This document shows, one piece after another, positions 32,176 through 43,500 of a stretch of DNA of 64,000 nt. The stretch is from Trichopria drosophilae. Taxonomy: Eukaryota > Arthropoda > Insecta > Hymenoptera > Diapriidae. The DNA lies in the NCBI GenBank assembly GCA_030407085.1, contig CM059582.1:87968001-88032000 (forward strand), written 5' to 3'. Below the pieces are notes generated by a model. That model was not told where the DNA came from, searched no databases, and saw nothing but the letters and a program-made list of their open reading frames with translations. How positions within the stretch are numbered: position 1 is the stretch's first letter; every line of letters starts with the position of its first letter. Position numbers and translations under genes: made by a program.

Positions 32176-32845
32176 TTTAATTAAGTTCAGTGAAAAAATA
32201 AGAGTAAAATAAAGAAAGATCAGAATAAATTAAACTGAAAAGTCAGTCGATATGTAGTCAAAGATAGCTACAAGATTTACACGTACACACAACGGCAATA
32301 GTATAGACCAATATTCACGCACACTCTTAATAATTACAGCTATTAATGATACGGCAAGCGCAGTATACGTGAAAAATAATATCTAAGAAGACTGAGAAAC
32401 TAAAGAGAGAGGTCCATGAACCGTACGCGTCACTGCTTTGCGCAGCCAAAGAGCAGTGGGGCTATTCAAGTTTTCGCACTTTGATAATATCAACTTGAAG
32501 ATTTGTTTTCCCACCACAACCAACAAACGGAGCACTATCACATATGAACTGCTGTCATATGTATACGAGTCACACGCCTGCGTAAACAGTCAAATAATCC
32601 AATTTATGGCAACGTGGTCTCTGCGATTTTAGCAAACGATGAAATCGAAAAATTTATTCTTCGATAACACAGTTTGTAAATCGAAAAATCACTTTTCACT
32701 AACACCAAATCCATAAAAACGTTATCGCGCTTTTATTTGACACCTTTTTGGATTCAAATCGATGGAAACGGAATTTAAGAAGACCAAAAATCGGAGAATA
32801 GAAAAGCACGACCGTAACGAATGAGAGATATTTGAATCGAATGCC
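32176..32845 (-). other. LINE-B 5' UTR
   Basis: Noncoding stretch between the ORF1 start and the agcagta target duplication. I see no clear internal promoter motif. The 5' boundary is set by the duplication at 32846-32852 and by resumption of LINE-A coding sequence. Confidence 0.7.
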
Positions 32846-34680
32846 AGCAGTAAATGGATGGAGAGAGCTAAAAGAGGCAGTAAATGGAGCAACACAATAT
32901 AAACCGAAAGGGAGGAAACGAAAACTCGGATGGACTCCGTGGTGGGACAGGGAATGCAGAGAAATAAAAAGATTAGTACAAAGAGCAAAGAGAGCAAGTA
33001 GGAGATGTAGAGAAAATACAGAACAAGGAGCGTTAAAAGAGTTTCATGACAAAAGGAAGAAATATTGAGAACTATGTGAAAGAAAACAACTCGAGGAAAA
33101 ACTGAAGGAAAAAAAAGAATTACAACTAATAAAAACAGAAGTGCAAGCATGGAATTTTATTAATAGGTATAGGAAAAGAAGGGAGGGATTTAGTAAAAAG
33201 ATTAAAATGAGGGAGTGGGTAGAACACTTTAAAAAGGTGCTAGGGGGAGTGGGAGGGAAAAGAGATGAAAGAAGTGAAAAGAAACGCCTACTACCGAAAA
33301 GAGTAGGAGAGTTGGAGGAAGGAGAGATATGGAATGGCCACATTAAGAGATTAAAGAAAGGGAAGGCAGCAGGGAATGATGGGATTAGAATGAAGCATGG
33401 TTAACAGAGGGGGAGGAAAATAGGCAGTAAATTAGTAGAAGTCGTTAAACTGATATGGGAAGAGGGCGGATTTCCGAGGGATTGGAGAACAGGTGATATT
33501 GTACCAATTTGGAAAAGAGGGAATAGAGATGAGGTTAAAAATTATAGAGGCGTCGTGTTAACAGATACCGGGTATAAGATATATGCGAATTTGTTAAACA
33601 ATAAGATTGAGAAAGATCTAGATGAAAAGAATGGATGGAGCAGAACACAGGCGGGCTTCAGAAAGGGTAGAGAGGTACAATAGAGAATATTAAAATGATA
33701 AAACATCTGGTAGGTAGAAGACTAAAAATAAAAGGTAAAACACTGTTGGCATTTTTTATAGATCTCAAAGCGGCCTTCGATAACTTAGATAGAGAATTGC
33801 TGTGGAAAATGACGGAGATGCGAGGGATAAGAGGAGACCTGATAGATAGGGTGAAAGAAATTTACGAAGAGACTATATGTAAGGTAAGAATAGGAGATCA
33901 GATGTCCGAAGAATACTGGGTAGAGAAAGGGGTGAGGCAAGGGTGTCCTTCGAGTCCTACCTTATTTAATATATACTTGGCAGATTTAGAAGATGAAATG
34001 AGAAAATTCACCTGTGGGGTTAAGTTGGGAAAAGATAGGGTATGGAGTTTAGAATATGCGGATGACGCAGTACTGTTGGCAGAGAAAGAGGGGGATTTAA
34101 GAACTTTGATCAGGGCAATGAAAATGTATTTAAAGGAGAAAATTTGGAACTGAATACGAGCAAATCTAAGATAATGCATTTTAAAAGAGGAGGAAGTAGG
34201 GAAAAAGAGAGAATATGGTGGTGGGGGGAAGAAAAGCTAGAAGAGGTCAAAGAAATAAAATACATGGGATACATCATAAAAAGAAATAATGGAGAAGAAA
34301 GTCACGTGAATGATAGGGTTAGAAAGGCTAAGATAGTGATGGGGTGGCTGTGGAGTATAGGGGAGAAAAAGTTTAATGGGGATGTAAAGTGGAGAATAAA
34401 ATTATTTGATAGCTTAGTAAGAACGGTATTATTGTATGGGGTGGAAATTTGGGGGTACCGGGAATGGTGGGAAATAGAAAATATACAGGAAAGGTATATG
34501 AGGTGGACATTAAGTCTAGATAGAAGTACTCCAGGGTACGTAGTTAGAGAAGAGATGAAAAGAGAAAAAATAAGAATAGAAACGGGGAAAATGGCTGGAA
34601 AATTTGAGGAGCGGTTAGGGAGGGGGGAAATCAGCTGCATAGGTAGGGATTGCTGGAGAGAAAGAAAATAGGATGAGAGA
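32846..34680 (+). pseudogene. LINE-A ORF2, linker and reverse transcriptase
   Basis: After the LINE-B insertion, LINE-A continues with WTPWWDRECREIKR, a standard pre-RT linker, then an in-frame TGA at 33066-33068 and the same frame again. RT begins near 33300 with KKGKAAGNDGI, goes on with GGFPRDWRTGDIVPIWKRG and, after frameshifts, FFIDLKAAFDNLDRE, VRQGCPSSPTLFNIYLADL and the catalytic LEYADDAVLL (about 34053-34080), which is intact. Further frames give the thumb (KYMGYIIKRNNG, LLYGVEIWGYREWW). At least four frame breaks or stops occur. The coding strand is extremely purine-rich. Confidence 0.85.
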
Positions 34681-35183
34681 GAAAAGCAGAAGAATGAATG
34701 GACAAAAGAGAGCTTAGAAAGATTGAATTATCTGTGGAGATGCGGAGTAAGCGAGACAGCTTTGGAAGCATTAGGGGAGAATAAATGGAAATGGATGGAA
34801 AAGAATGACAGAGAAATAGACGTACAAGAAAGAAGGGAAAAGATAAAACAGTCGAAGTCTTGTATACGGTATAAAAGGGTATGGGTAACAGAAATCCCAA
34901 AGTATATAAATAAGTCAAAAAAAACGAGAAGGGTAGGAAGTTAAAATAATAGCGAGATGGAGGTGTGGAAATGAGGAGCGAATGAACTACTATTGGAAAG
35001 AGGAAAGAGAGAGGAAATGCAGAATATGTGGGGAAACCGGGGAAAGTCTGGAACATATCCTGAAAGAATGCAAAGGAATAGATAGATGGGAAAGGAGGGT
35101 GAATGAAGTGCTGAACGAAGATGGCCGGGGGTATGAATGGATGAAAAAAGTAGAGAACGCGAGGAGAGAGAAAGAGAGAGAGA

Positions 35184-35282
<99 letters not shown>

Positions 35283-35290
35283 AGTGAGTG
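34681..35290 (+). pseudogene. LINE-A ORF2 C-terminus with CCHC motif
   Basis: Frames at 34723-34944 and 34982-35287 hold the end of ORF2. CRICGETGESLEHILKEC (about 35018-35071) fits Cys-X2-Cys-X8-His-X4-Cys, a nucleic-acid-binding motif found after RT in R1- and I-type LINEs. The chain runs into a GA-repeat region that codes for Arg-Glu repeats and is unlikely to be real protein. Confidence 0.75.
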
Positions 35291-35325
35291 AGGGAATGAG
35301 TGAGTGTGAGAGAGAGAGAGTGACA
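35163..35325 (+). repeat. (GA)n microsatellite at the LINE-A 3' end
   Basis: About 110 bases of almost pure ga repeat flanked by degenerate gag/agt repeats. It extends the purine bias of the LINE-A strand and probably expanded from it. Confidence 0.95.
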
Positions 35326-35651
35326 GAAAGAGAATTATAATTATTGTATTTGTATAATGAGATTAGAATTATTTTATTTGTAATGAAATAAGCGTAACCA
35401 GAAGTCATGTAATCACTTTATGTGGAACATTAATAAATACATACATATTAGTAATAATATATGTTTATTTGCGTTCACCAAGGTGATTACAAAGCCTTAC
35501 GAAAATTACACTATTACGGTTTACAAATTAGTAACAAACCAAATATTCTAAAACAAAATTCTTAGTCTTTATTTCCTTACACTTTTTTCTACATATACAT
35601 TAGTAGCAGCAAATGAAATAACGAACGTTTACCAATGTACATAATGTGCTT

Positions 35652-38347
35652 CCTAGCAAACGAAAATTCATTAAAATTCATTGAGTGATTTTGAATGAAG
35701 CTCAATAGATTTGACTTTGTTTTCTTAATCACTAAATATCAATAGAAATCTATTCAACCGAGCTGTAACCAATGATTGTCTATTGTTTTAAAGTCATTGA
35801 TTTCAGTACGTGCTTATTACTTCGACCCAGTCTAAGTCTGGACGAAGTATTGAATTTGGTCACTTCGGGCAAAAAAATTACCATATAGTTTTTCATCAAA
35901 TGTCGACGTTTCAGACCCTAAGGAACCCAAATCAACAATAAAAAAATTTGTGTCCGTGATCTTGTACGTACGTCCGTACGTCCCGTTTTTTTGTCTCGCG
36001 ATAACTCGCGAACAGATAAGCGTATGTACATAAATTTTTTGTTTAAATACGCGTCTTGGCATAACTTAGATCTGATTAGATTTTGGGGCAGATCCACCCG
36101 TCCATTACTAAAAAAAATTAGCCCGAATTAAGTTTCTTTGTAGTTTTTTGCATTTATTTTGAAAAATACAAATTTTATTAAAAAATGTTTGTAACAAAAA
36201 AGATAGAGCATGAAATTCTCTACAAAAAAGGTTGTATACATTTTCTTTCTAAAGTCAACGATAATGCCATAAAAACTGGTTTAAAATGTTTATGACTATT
36301 GTCTGAAAAAGTATTGAATTTGGTCATGGCGGCAAAAAAATTACCTTATTGTTTTTCATCAAATTTCGACGTTTCGCCCCCCTACCCCCCAGGGGCCAGC
36401 CCCTCGGGCGCGGTGACCATCTACGGGCGCAAAGTTCTTTTACGCCCTTGATACGAATATAACTATTTCGATATATCTAAAAAATGTCTTATAGATATCT
36501 ATAAGATATCCGTCATAGATCTTTTCGACACTTTCAAGATATCTTTGACGAATTATATGTGTATATATTGTATATATAATATCATAATAATACAGACAGT
36601 AATTAGTAAAACACAGTAAACATGTAATATGCATCGAATAGTCTATTAGAATACAAGTGCATGAAGTAAGTGTTTTGCAACTTTTATTTATTAATACTTC
36701 GGCTGGCCTGTTGTCGGGGTCGAAGTTTTGAAAATGTCCATTTTCAATTTTCATACATTTAAGAAACACTATATTGTTGTAACACATCTATCGAAACCAC
36801 TTGGACCTAAATATGATTGGACCACCAAATATCAATATAATTTTATAATATAATAGAAAGCTGTTAGTAAACAAACGAGTCTTAAGGAATAGCCTCTTCA
36901 CTGGGTCGAAGTTTCTGAGCGAGCGAAGCGAGCGAGGCACCACGCCAACACTAGTTATATTATTGAAACTCATTTAATTTCATTGGCTTTCGCATTATAT
37001 TTCACATACATTATAGTTCATCTTATCACAGAGAAAGGAAATATTATTCCTAACACTTAAATTGTATTAATTTTCTGTACCATGGTGTTCTTCAAGGTGT
37101 AAATCTGGCAGAATACCTGAAAAGTTGGAATAATTTATATTTAATAATTAAAATCTTTTAGAGTAGATTGCCCTATCTTAAGGGGGTACCATTAAGTAGT
37201 AATCAAAGCTAAAAAATGTAAATTTAAAAATTCTGACTAATATTTCTATTATTATAGAAATTCTATTTCTATACAATCGCAATTCTAACTATTGTTTACT
37301 ATCTTCTAAAAAGAATAAAAAAACCATTAAAGAGAGTTGGCCGAGAATTATTTGCAATAAATGATGTTTCGATATTGGTAAAAATTCTCGGTGAATTCTC
37401 GACAAATTTCTTTGATTTTTTTAAGAGAGGATAAAAAATTGTTAGAATTGCCTGTATGAAACTCAAATTTTAAAAATTAGATTCAGTAATTTTTAATTTC
37501 GTTTTTATCATTACTACTTTTTCTAAATTTATTTAAAAATTTGGGTGAAAATAAAAACACATTTTTTAGAAATTATAGATGGATTTAAAGAAAATAGATT
37601 GAAAACACAAATTTTATACATTTTTTATGCCAACACCACTGACTTTCCCATCAAAAGTTACTCAAGAACGAATTTCTTTGACCTATTAAAATTCATTAAA
37701 TTAATTTAAACATTCAAAAAAAGTTTCGTGAACAGGAAAACGTATTTTCGGAATAATTACGCATGGATTTTAAAAAATTCAATTACTTTTCGAGGAAAAA
37801 TTGTTTTGGGTAAAAAAATTTTTTTACAATTTTTATTATTCATGAATTTGAATTCCTCGTAAAAAATTACTACAGAACCAACTTTGTGGTATGTTTTGAA
37901 CGATTGTTTCATTTAAATATTTTATTTCCATTAAAAATCATTTACCTCCCAGCCTTGCTATTCGTAATAACCGATTCGATTTTATTCATATCAGTTCATT
38001 TTCATCTAATTTTTTTTCGATTCAAAATCATTAAATTTCTAGTTCTATAACAATTAACTATCCATTCCAATTCATTCGAGGCACATATAACTATTTTTCC
38101 ATTGAAATTCATAGTTGTTCTATTCGCACTTTTCAATTGAAATTCATTCCACGAAATCGTTTCTTCATTCCACCATTTTCCAATTCAAAATCATTAAATC
38201 GAACTACTTTTTATGAGCTATTAACCATTCAACATCAATGAAACACATTTTCTCATTGAAATTTATTGCAGAAGCTAAAAACAATAATTCAGAAGTGATG
38301 CAGTGAATGAATTTTAATGGATCTTCAATCAATTTTCGTTTGCTGGG
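35652..38347. mobile_element. Element C: TIR element (cctagcaaacgaaaatt / aattttcgtttgctggg)
   Basis: The 17-bp ends are inverted with one mismatch and are related to the cccagcaaacc ends inside LINE-B. The opposite T arm shows the uninterrupted sequence gtgcttgtgaataacg, so boundaries and a tt or tta duplication are well supported. Subterminal DNA repeats attcattg-like words. It encodes no transposase. Inside, acttcgacccag (35819) and ctgggtcgaagt (ending 36913) form another inverted pair, and aagtattgaatttggtca occurs at 35845 and 36309. Confidence 0.75.
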
Positions 38348-38589
38348 TTATGAATAACGTAAAATATTAAACTTTGTAATTCTAAGAATATAAATTAATT
38401 TAATTGTTGAACGATATTGTAGACATTTATCTGAAAAGAGTGTGACAAAGTATCTGGGTCGGTTACGATTAGAATTAACTCAGTAGACTGGATATGCGTG
38501 ATTTTCGCTAACTTAAAACAATTAAAATACGTTCAGCAGATAGGGCATTTATAATAGGTAATCATATGTAAATTAAATAAAAAAAAAAA

Positions 38590-38668
38590 TTGCCCGACGG
38601 AGATTCGAACTTCAAAATTTTGATTTACAAGTCCAGCGCTGTAACCACTCAACCACCGTACAATTGTG
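38590..38668 (-). other. Best-preserved tRNA-like module of the T element (left arm, copy 2)
   Basis: On the minus strand: acggtggttgagtggttaca (D arm, A box), gctggacttgtaaatc (anticodon arm; loop cttgtaa as in tRNA-Thr with anticodon UGU), gttcgaatctccgtcggg (T arm, B box), then a T run. The length is about 70 bases, as for a tRNA. The stems are imperfect and the acceptor stem is not closed, so it is tRNA-derived rather than a tRNA gene. Confidence 0.65.
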
Positions 38669-39071
38669 TTTTTAAAGAACGGATAAACGCTAATAAAGTT
38701 ATCGTAGAACTGCATTTATTTTTTAAAGTTGCCAATAAAAAAGGAAATAAAAGTAATATTATTAAAAGAATAATTAAAGAGAATATAAGACATTTTTTTA
38801 ACAAAGTTAAACGGGGTTTTAAAAAACCATTGATATCCGGAATTTGTAAAACCATTCTAAAGGGTGATTTTTCAGGTATATCTAATAAGGAAGAATTATA
38901 ACTATTTTTTTTTTTGTAGTCTATTTTTAATGTGATTATTAATGAACGAAATGGGGTAATCATTGTTAATCAAGATACGTTTTATTTCTTTAATGTTTTT
39001 GTAATGAAATTGTTTGTTAATACATAAAATAGCTGTGTCAACAAAATTATAAACTATTGCGTTTTTTTTTA

Positions 39072-39182
39072 AATAGGATGTTGTGAAAAGTAGTTGTGCT
39101 TCCTGAAATTAATTGATTGGTTTAAAAAATCAACTTTTTCAGGAAAGAAGGACAATTAATTACTTTTTACAACACCCTATTT
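39072..39182. repeat. Short palindromic MITE, copy 2
   Basis: Ends aataggatgttgt and acaacaccctatt. It is the reverse orientation of the copy at 20679-20788, as expected if the whole T core was flipped. Confidence 0.8.
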
Positions 39183-39275
39183 TAAATCCCTTTCTAATAT
39201 TCTCTTTATCGGCAAGTATTAAAAATAAATGCCGTTTTAGGAAAACTTTATTTGCGCTTACCCGTTATTTCAAAA

Positions 39276-39345
39276 AACTATTGTATGGTGGATGAGTGGT
39301 TACAGCGCTGGACAAAATTTTGAAGTTCGAATCTCCGTCGGAAAA
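39276..39345 (+). other. tRNA-like module of the T element (right arm, copy 2)
   Basis: Carries gtggatgagtggttacagcg and gttcgaatctccgtcgg followed by a T run. The anticodon-arm part is deleted compared with the left arm. Confidence 0.6.
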
Positions 39346-39626
39346 TTTTTTTTTTTTAATTTAATTTATGCATATATGATTACATATTATAAATGCCCTA
39401 ACTACTGAACGTATTTTAATTGTTTTAATTTTTGAAAAAATCAGGCATATCCAGTCTACTGACTGAATTCTAATCGCAATAGACCCAGGTACTTTATCAG
39501 ATAAATGTCTACAGTATCGTTTAACAATTAAATTAATTTTTATTCTTGGAATTACAAAGTTTGATAGTTTACGTTATTCACAAGCACATTATGTACAATG
39601 GTAAACGTGCGTTATTTCATTTGCTT

Positions 39627-39985
39627 TTCCTAATATATACAGGGTGTCCCATTTTAATCGATACACGTAAATAACTCGTCAGGGAAGCCAATCGAAAAAA
39701 TGGTAGAGACTGAAGTTGTAGGAAATCGAGGGGGAAATCGAACGGTGACCTTGAATATGATCTTGAATGCGATTTTAAAGGTCATTTGAAGGTCAACATT
39801 GATTTTTTCAGTAGAAACCCCATTTTTTTATTGCAGGAATAAAAAGAGCGGGAAATTTTACGTTCAGAACGATATGTTCTACTAGGGCATCGAAAGTCAT
39901 TTCAAGGTCAAGCAGTCAGTTTATCAATATCCACGTACGTAATTCCTGTGACAAGGCCAGAATAAAAAACTGGTGGCTTCTACTA
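39627..39985 (+). repeat. Single unit of the tacagggtgtcc repeat family inserted in the T right arm
   Basis: It begins near tatacagggtgtcccatttt and contains tggtagagactgaagttgta and attttacgttcagaacgata. It ends near actggtggctt. It matches the tandem units at 19451-20400 and interrupts an arm whose intact mirror copy lies at 35560-35620. Confidence 0.8.
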
Positions 39986-40380
39986 ATATATATGAAGAAA
40001 AAAGTGTAAGGAAATAAAAAATAAGAATTTGTTATATTTGTAATTTGTAAACCGTGTAAAGAGTGTAATTTTCGGAAGGTTTTGTAATCACCTTGGTGAA
40101 CGCAAATAAACACGTATTATTACTAATAATATTCTGTTTAATTTCTTTCAGTCAACTTTGTTCTACATATTATAAGATATTTATATTCATTAATAATATT
40201 GAATCGAATAAATAATAGAAATGGAAACCAACAATATTATTTTCGCCCTAAAATTTGGATATCTCACTTCTCACTGTAATCGTTAAAAAAGTAAGTAAAA
40301 TAATTAAGATATGTCTAGTAGATCAAATTTACAAAAAAATCCCTACGTAAATTATGTTACGATCCCGTAACTATAGCAAA

Positions 40381-41482
40381 ATCACCGATGAATTAGCCGA
40401 GACATACGAAAAAATTGATAGACTTTAAGAAATCACAAGCAGCGCTTCCTATTGCTTGCACTAATGTACTAACACACTCTCGCTCGCTAGGCAACACGAC
40501 AATCTGTAGAGAAAAAACTGGAATTATCGGTCTCGACAGGTAGATCCCGAACCAATCATTTACCTGTACATAACCGATATACAAGTTAACTACATTATCG
40601 ACAAACATAAACATTGGTAGAAAAACCTAAAAAGCTGGAAAAACGTAGAATTCATTAATACAAATACTTTTTGTAATTTGAAATTTACCCAGAATTAAAA
40701 ATACAAATATTTTTTATTTAAAAACTTCTCCATGTTAAAAAAATAGCCGTCTTAAAAAGTGTATACTGACGAGTTTTCCTTGCCTTTCCAGAGTCATAAA
40801 TATTCCTGAAAGGTGGCATCAGACAACGAGGACACACACGTTAACTCACCTACACAACACCCTTTTTAAAATTACACACATACACCAATACATAGAAATC
40901 CATTCATGATTACCTAACCCGTATTTTTTCGTTTTTCTTCATTTAAACAAACAACAATAAAAAATATAGATAATAAATACCATGATAAGGTTAAGCGGAA
41001 TTTTTCGCATATTTTCGATATAAATAAACATAGGAAAAACCATAATATACCATGAAAACCCAATAAATAAATTTAGCAATCGAGATCTCCCCGATATTAT
41101 TTTTTCTAATTATTATAAAAAAATATGCATAAATAATGTAGATATTGTTTGTATGCTTGTATACGCACATACACACACACACATACACTGATACATAGAG
41201 ATCCGTTAATGATTACTCAACTTACACTTTATGTTTTTGCTAAATTAATAAAAATATATAATCACAACCAATACTGTGTTATGACTCCGCGCAAATTTCC
41301 ACACATTTCCAATATAACTTGGAAAATACATAAATAATATAATTCATTTACAAAAATTAAACAAAACTATTAATCCAGCTAAACAATTTAATGATCAGAA
41401 CTTTAACATCCCATTAAAAACCGAAATCAAACCTAATCATGTTTTTCGCAAGTTCAATATTAAATTATAAATAATTATGTAT
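40381..41482. other. Interval with a diverged tandem duplication
   Basis: The stretch beginning acacacatacaccaatacat at 40871 is repeated in diverged form near 41171 (acacacatacactgatacat), giving a period of about 300 bases. No protein family is recognised. Confidence 0.55.
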
Positions 41483-42369
41483 TGTAACTGTCTTTTAAGT
41501 TGATTATTAATTTTAGTGAGACGTCTACACGTCAAACTCCAAAAGAAGTCGGTCTCGCGCCAACAGTTACAACAGTCGCGCACCTTCAATAAAAATGCAC
41601 GGCGAGCAAATTTCGAATTAGGAGTCACGTGTTCCACTATCAACGAAAACACAAATTATCCCAAACCAAACCTGCCAATACCCGGGAAACACGAGACGAC
41701 TACTAATATGTCTTAACAAAAACAACCCTTAAAATGAGATATGAGATAACGTTAAGAGGAGGAGAAAATTAAAATGAAACATATAAAATATGGTTTAAAA
41801 TAAATAAGTTTATATTTTAATTTTAAATATTAAAATATATTTATAGCCCGAGATATATGAGAAGCCGGGACAGAGCCGGTACTTACAAGATTTGGTGCTT
41901 CGTACACGCTTCGAAAAAGGCTCTGTCTCAACCAATTATGGACGTCGCTTGCCCTGTCCGTTCGCCGAAATCTCGAAAGATCGCACAATAATATGGACGC
42001 AAATAATACGCACAATAATATGGACACAAATACTACAAGAACGCGGTTGTCCAAATCACAAATAAATATAGACGACTGTCTTTACAAAAGATTTCCCGAG
42101 CGGAAGCCAAAACAAAGAACAATTCTTTTTCTTTACGCTCGCGGATCAAAGGTACGCAGAGATCTGACTTCCCGGTTACCGGCGAGTACCCACGTGCCTC
42201 TCCCAGGGTTGCCGGCTCTCGCTGCTTTGCTAGTCGGCTAGTTCTGAAATTTTACTAGCCATACAATTATTACATAATACGGAACCACCGCCGGAGCCTG
42301 GGGAATAACGAAAATGCTTTTTCCTATAACCGGGTATTAAAACAAAGATAAAACAACATTTTCGTTACA
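41483..42369 (-). repeat. 3' LTR of Gypsy-3 (887 bp)
   Basis: In minus orientation it runs from TGTAACGAAAATG (ending at 42369) to CAGTTACA (starting at 41483), with TGTAAC/GTTACA inverted ends. The part 41483-41872 is nearly identical to 50336-50713 and differs by small indels. Confidence 0.8.
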
Positions 42370-42380
42370 CCCCCGCCCAG
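42370..42380 (-). other. Polypurine tract of Gypsy-3
   Basis: On the minus strand ctgggcggggg directly precedes the LTR start TGTAACG. Confidence 0.65.
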
Positions 42381-42984
42381 ACGCTGGCTATCCGATCAGG
42401 GTACCAGCTCTGAAATCAGCACCCCAGTTTCAGGCATAATCGAGCATAACCAAAATTAAAAAAAATAAAATAACTTTAAATCAGGCTTAGATAAAGAAAA
42501 ACAAAAATATTAATAGTCAGGTTAAATTATTGAAATTTAAGACTCATGCAAACGATGTATGATAAGGAAAATACAAAACAAATGATATGAGGATATAGTT
42601 ATAGTTTATTAGTTATGGGGGTGTCATCCTTTCCCCCTACAAAAAGGAACCATTCCTTGGCCATCAAGTCGGGTATCGACGCCGAATCAAAAATACGAAA
42701 AACAAATATATATTTATGGGCGGCTACCCAATTCCGGTGGTTGTCCTGACCCGTTCCTACCGTCCACAGAGGACACACTCCTCTCGGATTCTTAGCAAGG
42801 GCGCCCTCTTTATGGCGCGTAATTCCGCCTCCAATGCTTGGTGGTCGTCATCCACGACCTAATGAGAATGAATATGTGGATGCAGGGTAATGTCGATTGA
42901 GGGGGAATGAATTCAATTTCAAAACAAGAATTAAATAAAGAGAATATATCACAGATTATCCACCACCAACAGATTATCATGCTA
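42381..42984 (-). other. Gypsy-3 3' untranslated region
   Basis: This lies between the AT-hook tail stop and the polypurine tract. It has no env-like ORF or other coding signal. Confidence 0.6.
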
Positions 42985-43500
42985 TTATCTACGACTACGT
43001 GTGTTATAATATTGAGGTGGGACACAAACAGAAGGAATTAGTCGTCCATACTTTCTAGGACGTCCACGAGGACGTCTACCAGCAGGATTAGGCATATTGA
43101 CTTGATTAGACGGACTAACAGAGACCTCTACGTTCGGTGCGCTCGCCCTATTCGACCTCGCAGGTCGCCTATCTATTCTATCGAGACCGACGGGCGTCGC
43201 GTCGCCTAACCCAATCTTTCTTGGCCTACCGCCTGGTCGTCGTTCGACCTAAGCGCCCCTATGGACGTCCGCATGTACAATGATTTGAGGCCTATCTACC
43301 ACTTCTTGTTCAGGCTCAAGCAATGTTGATTGTTGATCGATGTCTTCTTCTTCTGCTAGATTCATCGAATCTTTCTCAACACGCGTTGAATCCTCTAATG
43401 GTGGATCTTCTTCTTCATGGTACGGCTTCAGTTGATTTAGATGGCATTTACCGATACTTTTCCTGGATCCATCTCTTAATTCATAAACATTGGATCCTAA
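42985..43500 (-). pseudogene. C-terminal tail of Gypsy-3 pol with two AT-hook-like motifs
   Basis: This continues the frame of the integrase ORF beyond an in-frame TGA at 43501-43503. It first completes the integrase C-terminus (GKCHLNQLKPYH) and then becomes acidic (NLAEEEDIDQQ). After a TAG near 43248 it encodes RRPGGRPRKIG and, 45 residues later, RRPRGRPRKYGR. Both have the Gly-Arg-Pro core with flanking basics that defines AT-hooks, which bind the minor groove of AT-rich DNA. The tail ends in YYNTRSRR and a TAA at 42985-42987. Such a tail could guide integration, but this is inference. Confidence 0.7.

Larger units (their letters stand above)
24231..32845 (-). mobile_element. LINE-B: CR1/Jockey-like non-LTR retrotransposon inserted in LINE-A, itself interrupted
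   Basis: On the minus strand a 5' UTR (32176-32845) is followed by ORF1 (30937-32175), ORF2 with endonuclease (25885-27470) and reverse transcriptase (24421-25884), and a short 3' UTR ending in a GATA-type simple tail (24231-24290). The insertion duplicates agcagta at 24224-24230 and 32846-32852. A 3.4-kb TIR element sits at the ORF1/ORF2 border. Apart from that insertion the element appears full length. Confidence 0.88.
21559..35446 (+). mobile_element. LINE-A: APE-type non-LTR retrotransposon, split by nested insertions
   Basis: The element begins near gagacttccgg, shows a long 5' region with an ORF1-like part (22.1-23.0 kb), an endonuclease (23.36-24.23 kb) and, after an 8.6-kb minus-strand insertion, a reverse transcriptase and Cys/His tail (32.85-35.29 kb). 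It ends in aataaatacatacat. A 12-bp target duplication flanks it. The EN plus C-terminal CCHC organisation suits the R1/I-like group. Only about 5.3 kb of the span is LINE-A itself. The coding strand is very rich in A and G. Confidence 0.88.
35447..40380. mobile_element. T element, right part with inverted arms and two further insertions
   Basis: 35459-35651 contains tttatttgcgttcaccaagg and ttatttccttacactttttt, which return in inverse form at 39986-40120. 38348-38710 (ttaatttaattgttgaacg, agtagactggatatgc, tRNA-like) returns in inverse form at 39240-39626. Thus arms of roughly 500 bases face each other. The left arm is broken by element C (35652-38347) and the right by a tacagggtgtcc unit (39627-39985). 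Each intact arm acts as the empty site for the other. No transposase is seen. Confidence 0.75.

Noticed and set aside
35163..35325. Long open frames on both strands coding for Arg-Glu and Ser-Leu repeats
   Set aside because: They are products of the GA microsatellite, not proteins.
38590..38668. Functional tRNA-Thr gene
   Set aside because: The acceptor stem does not close and the anticodon stem is mismatched; it recurs only as part of a repeat.
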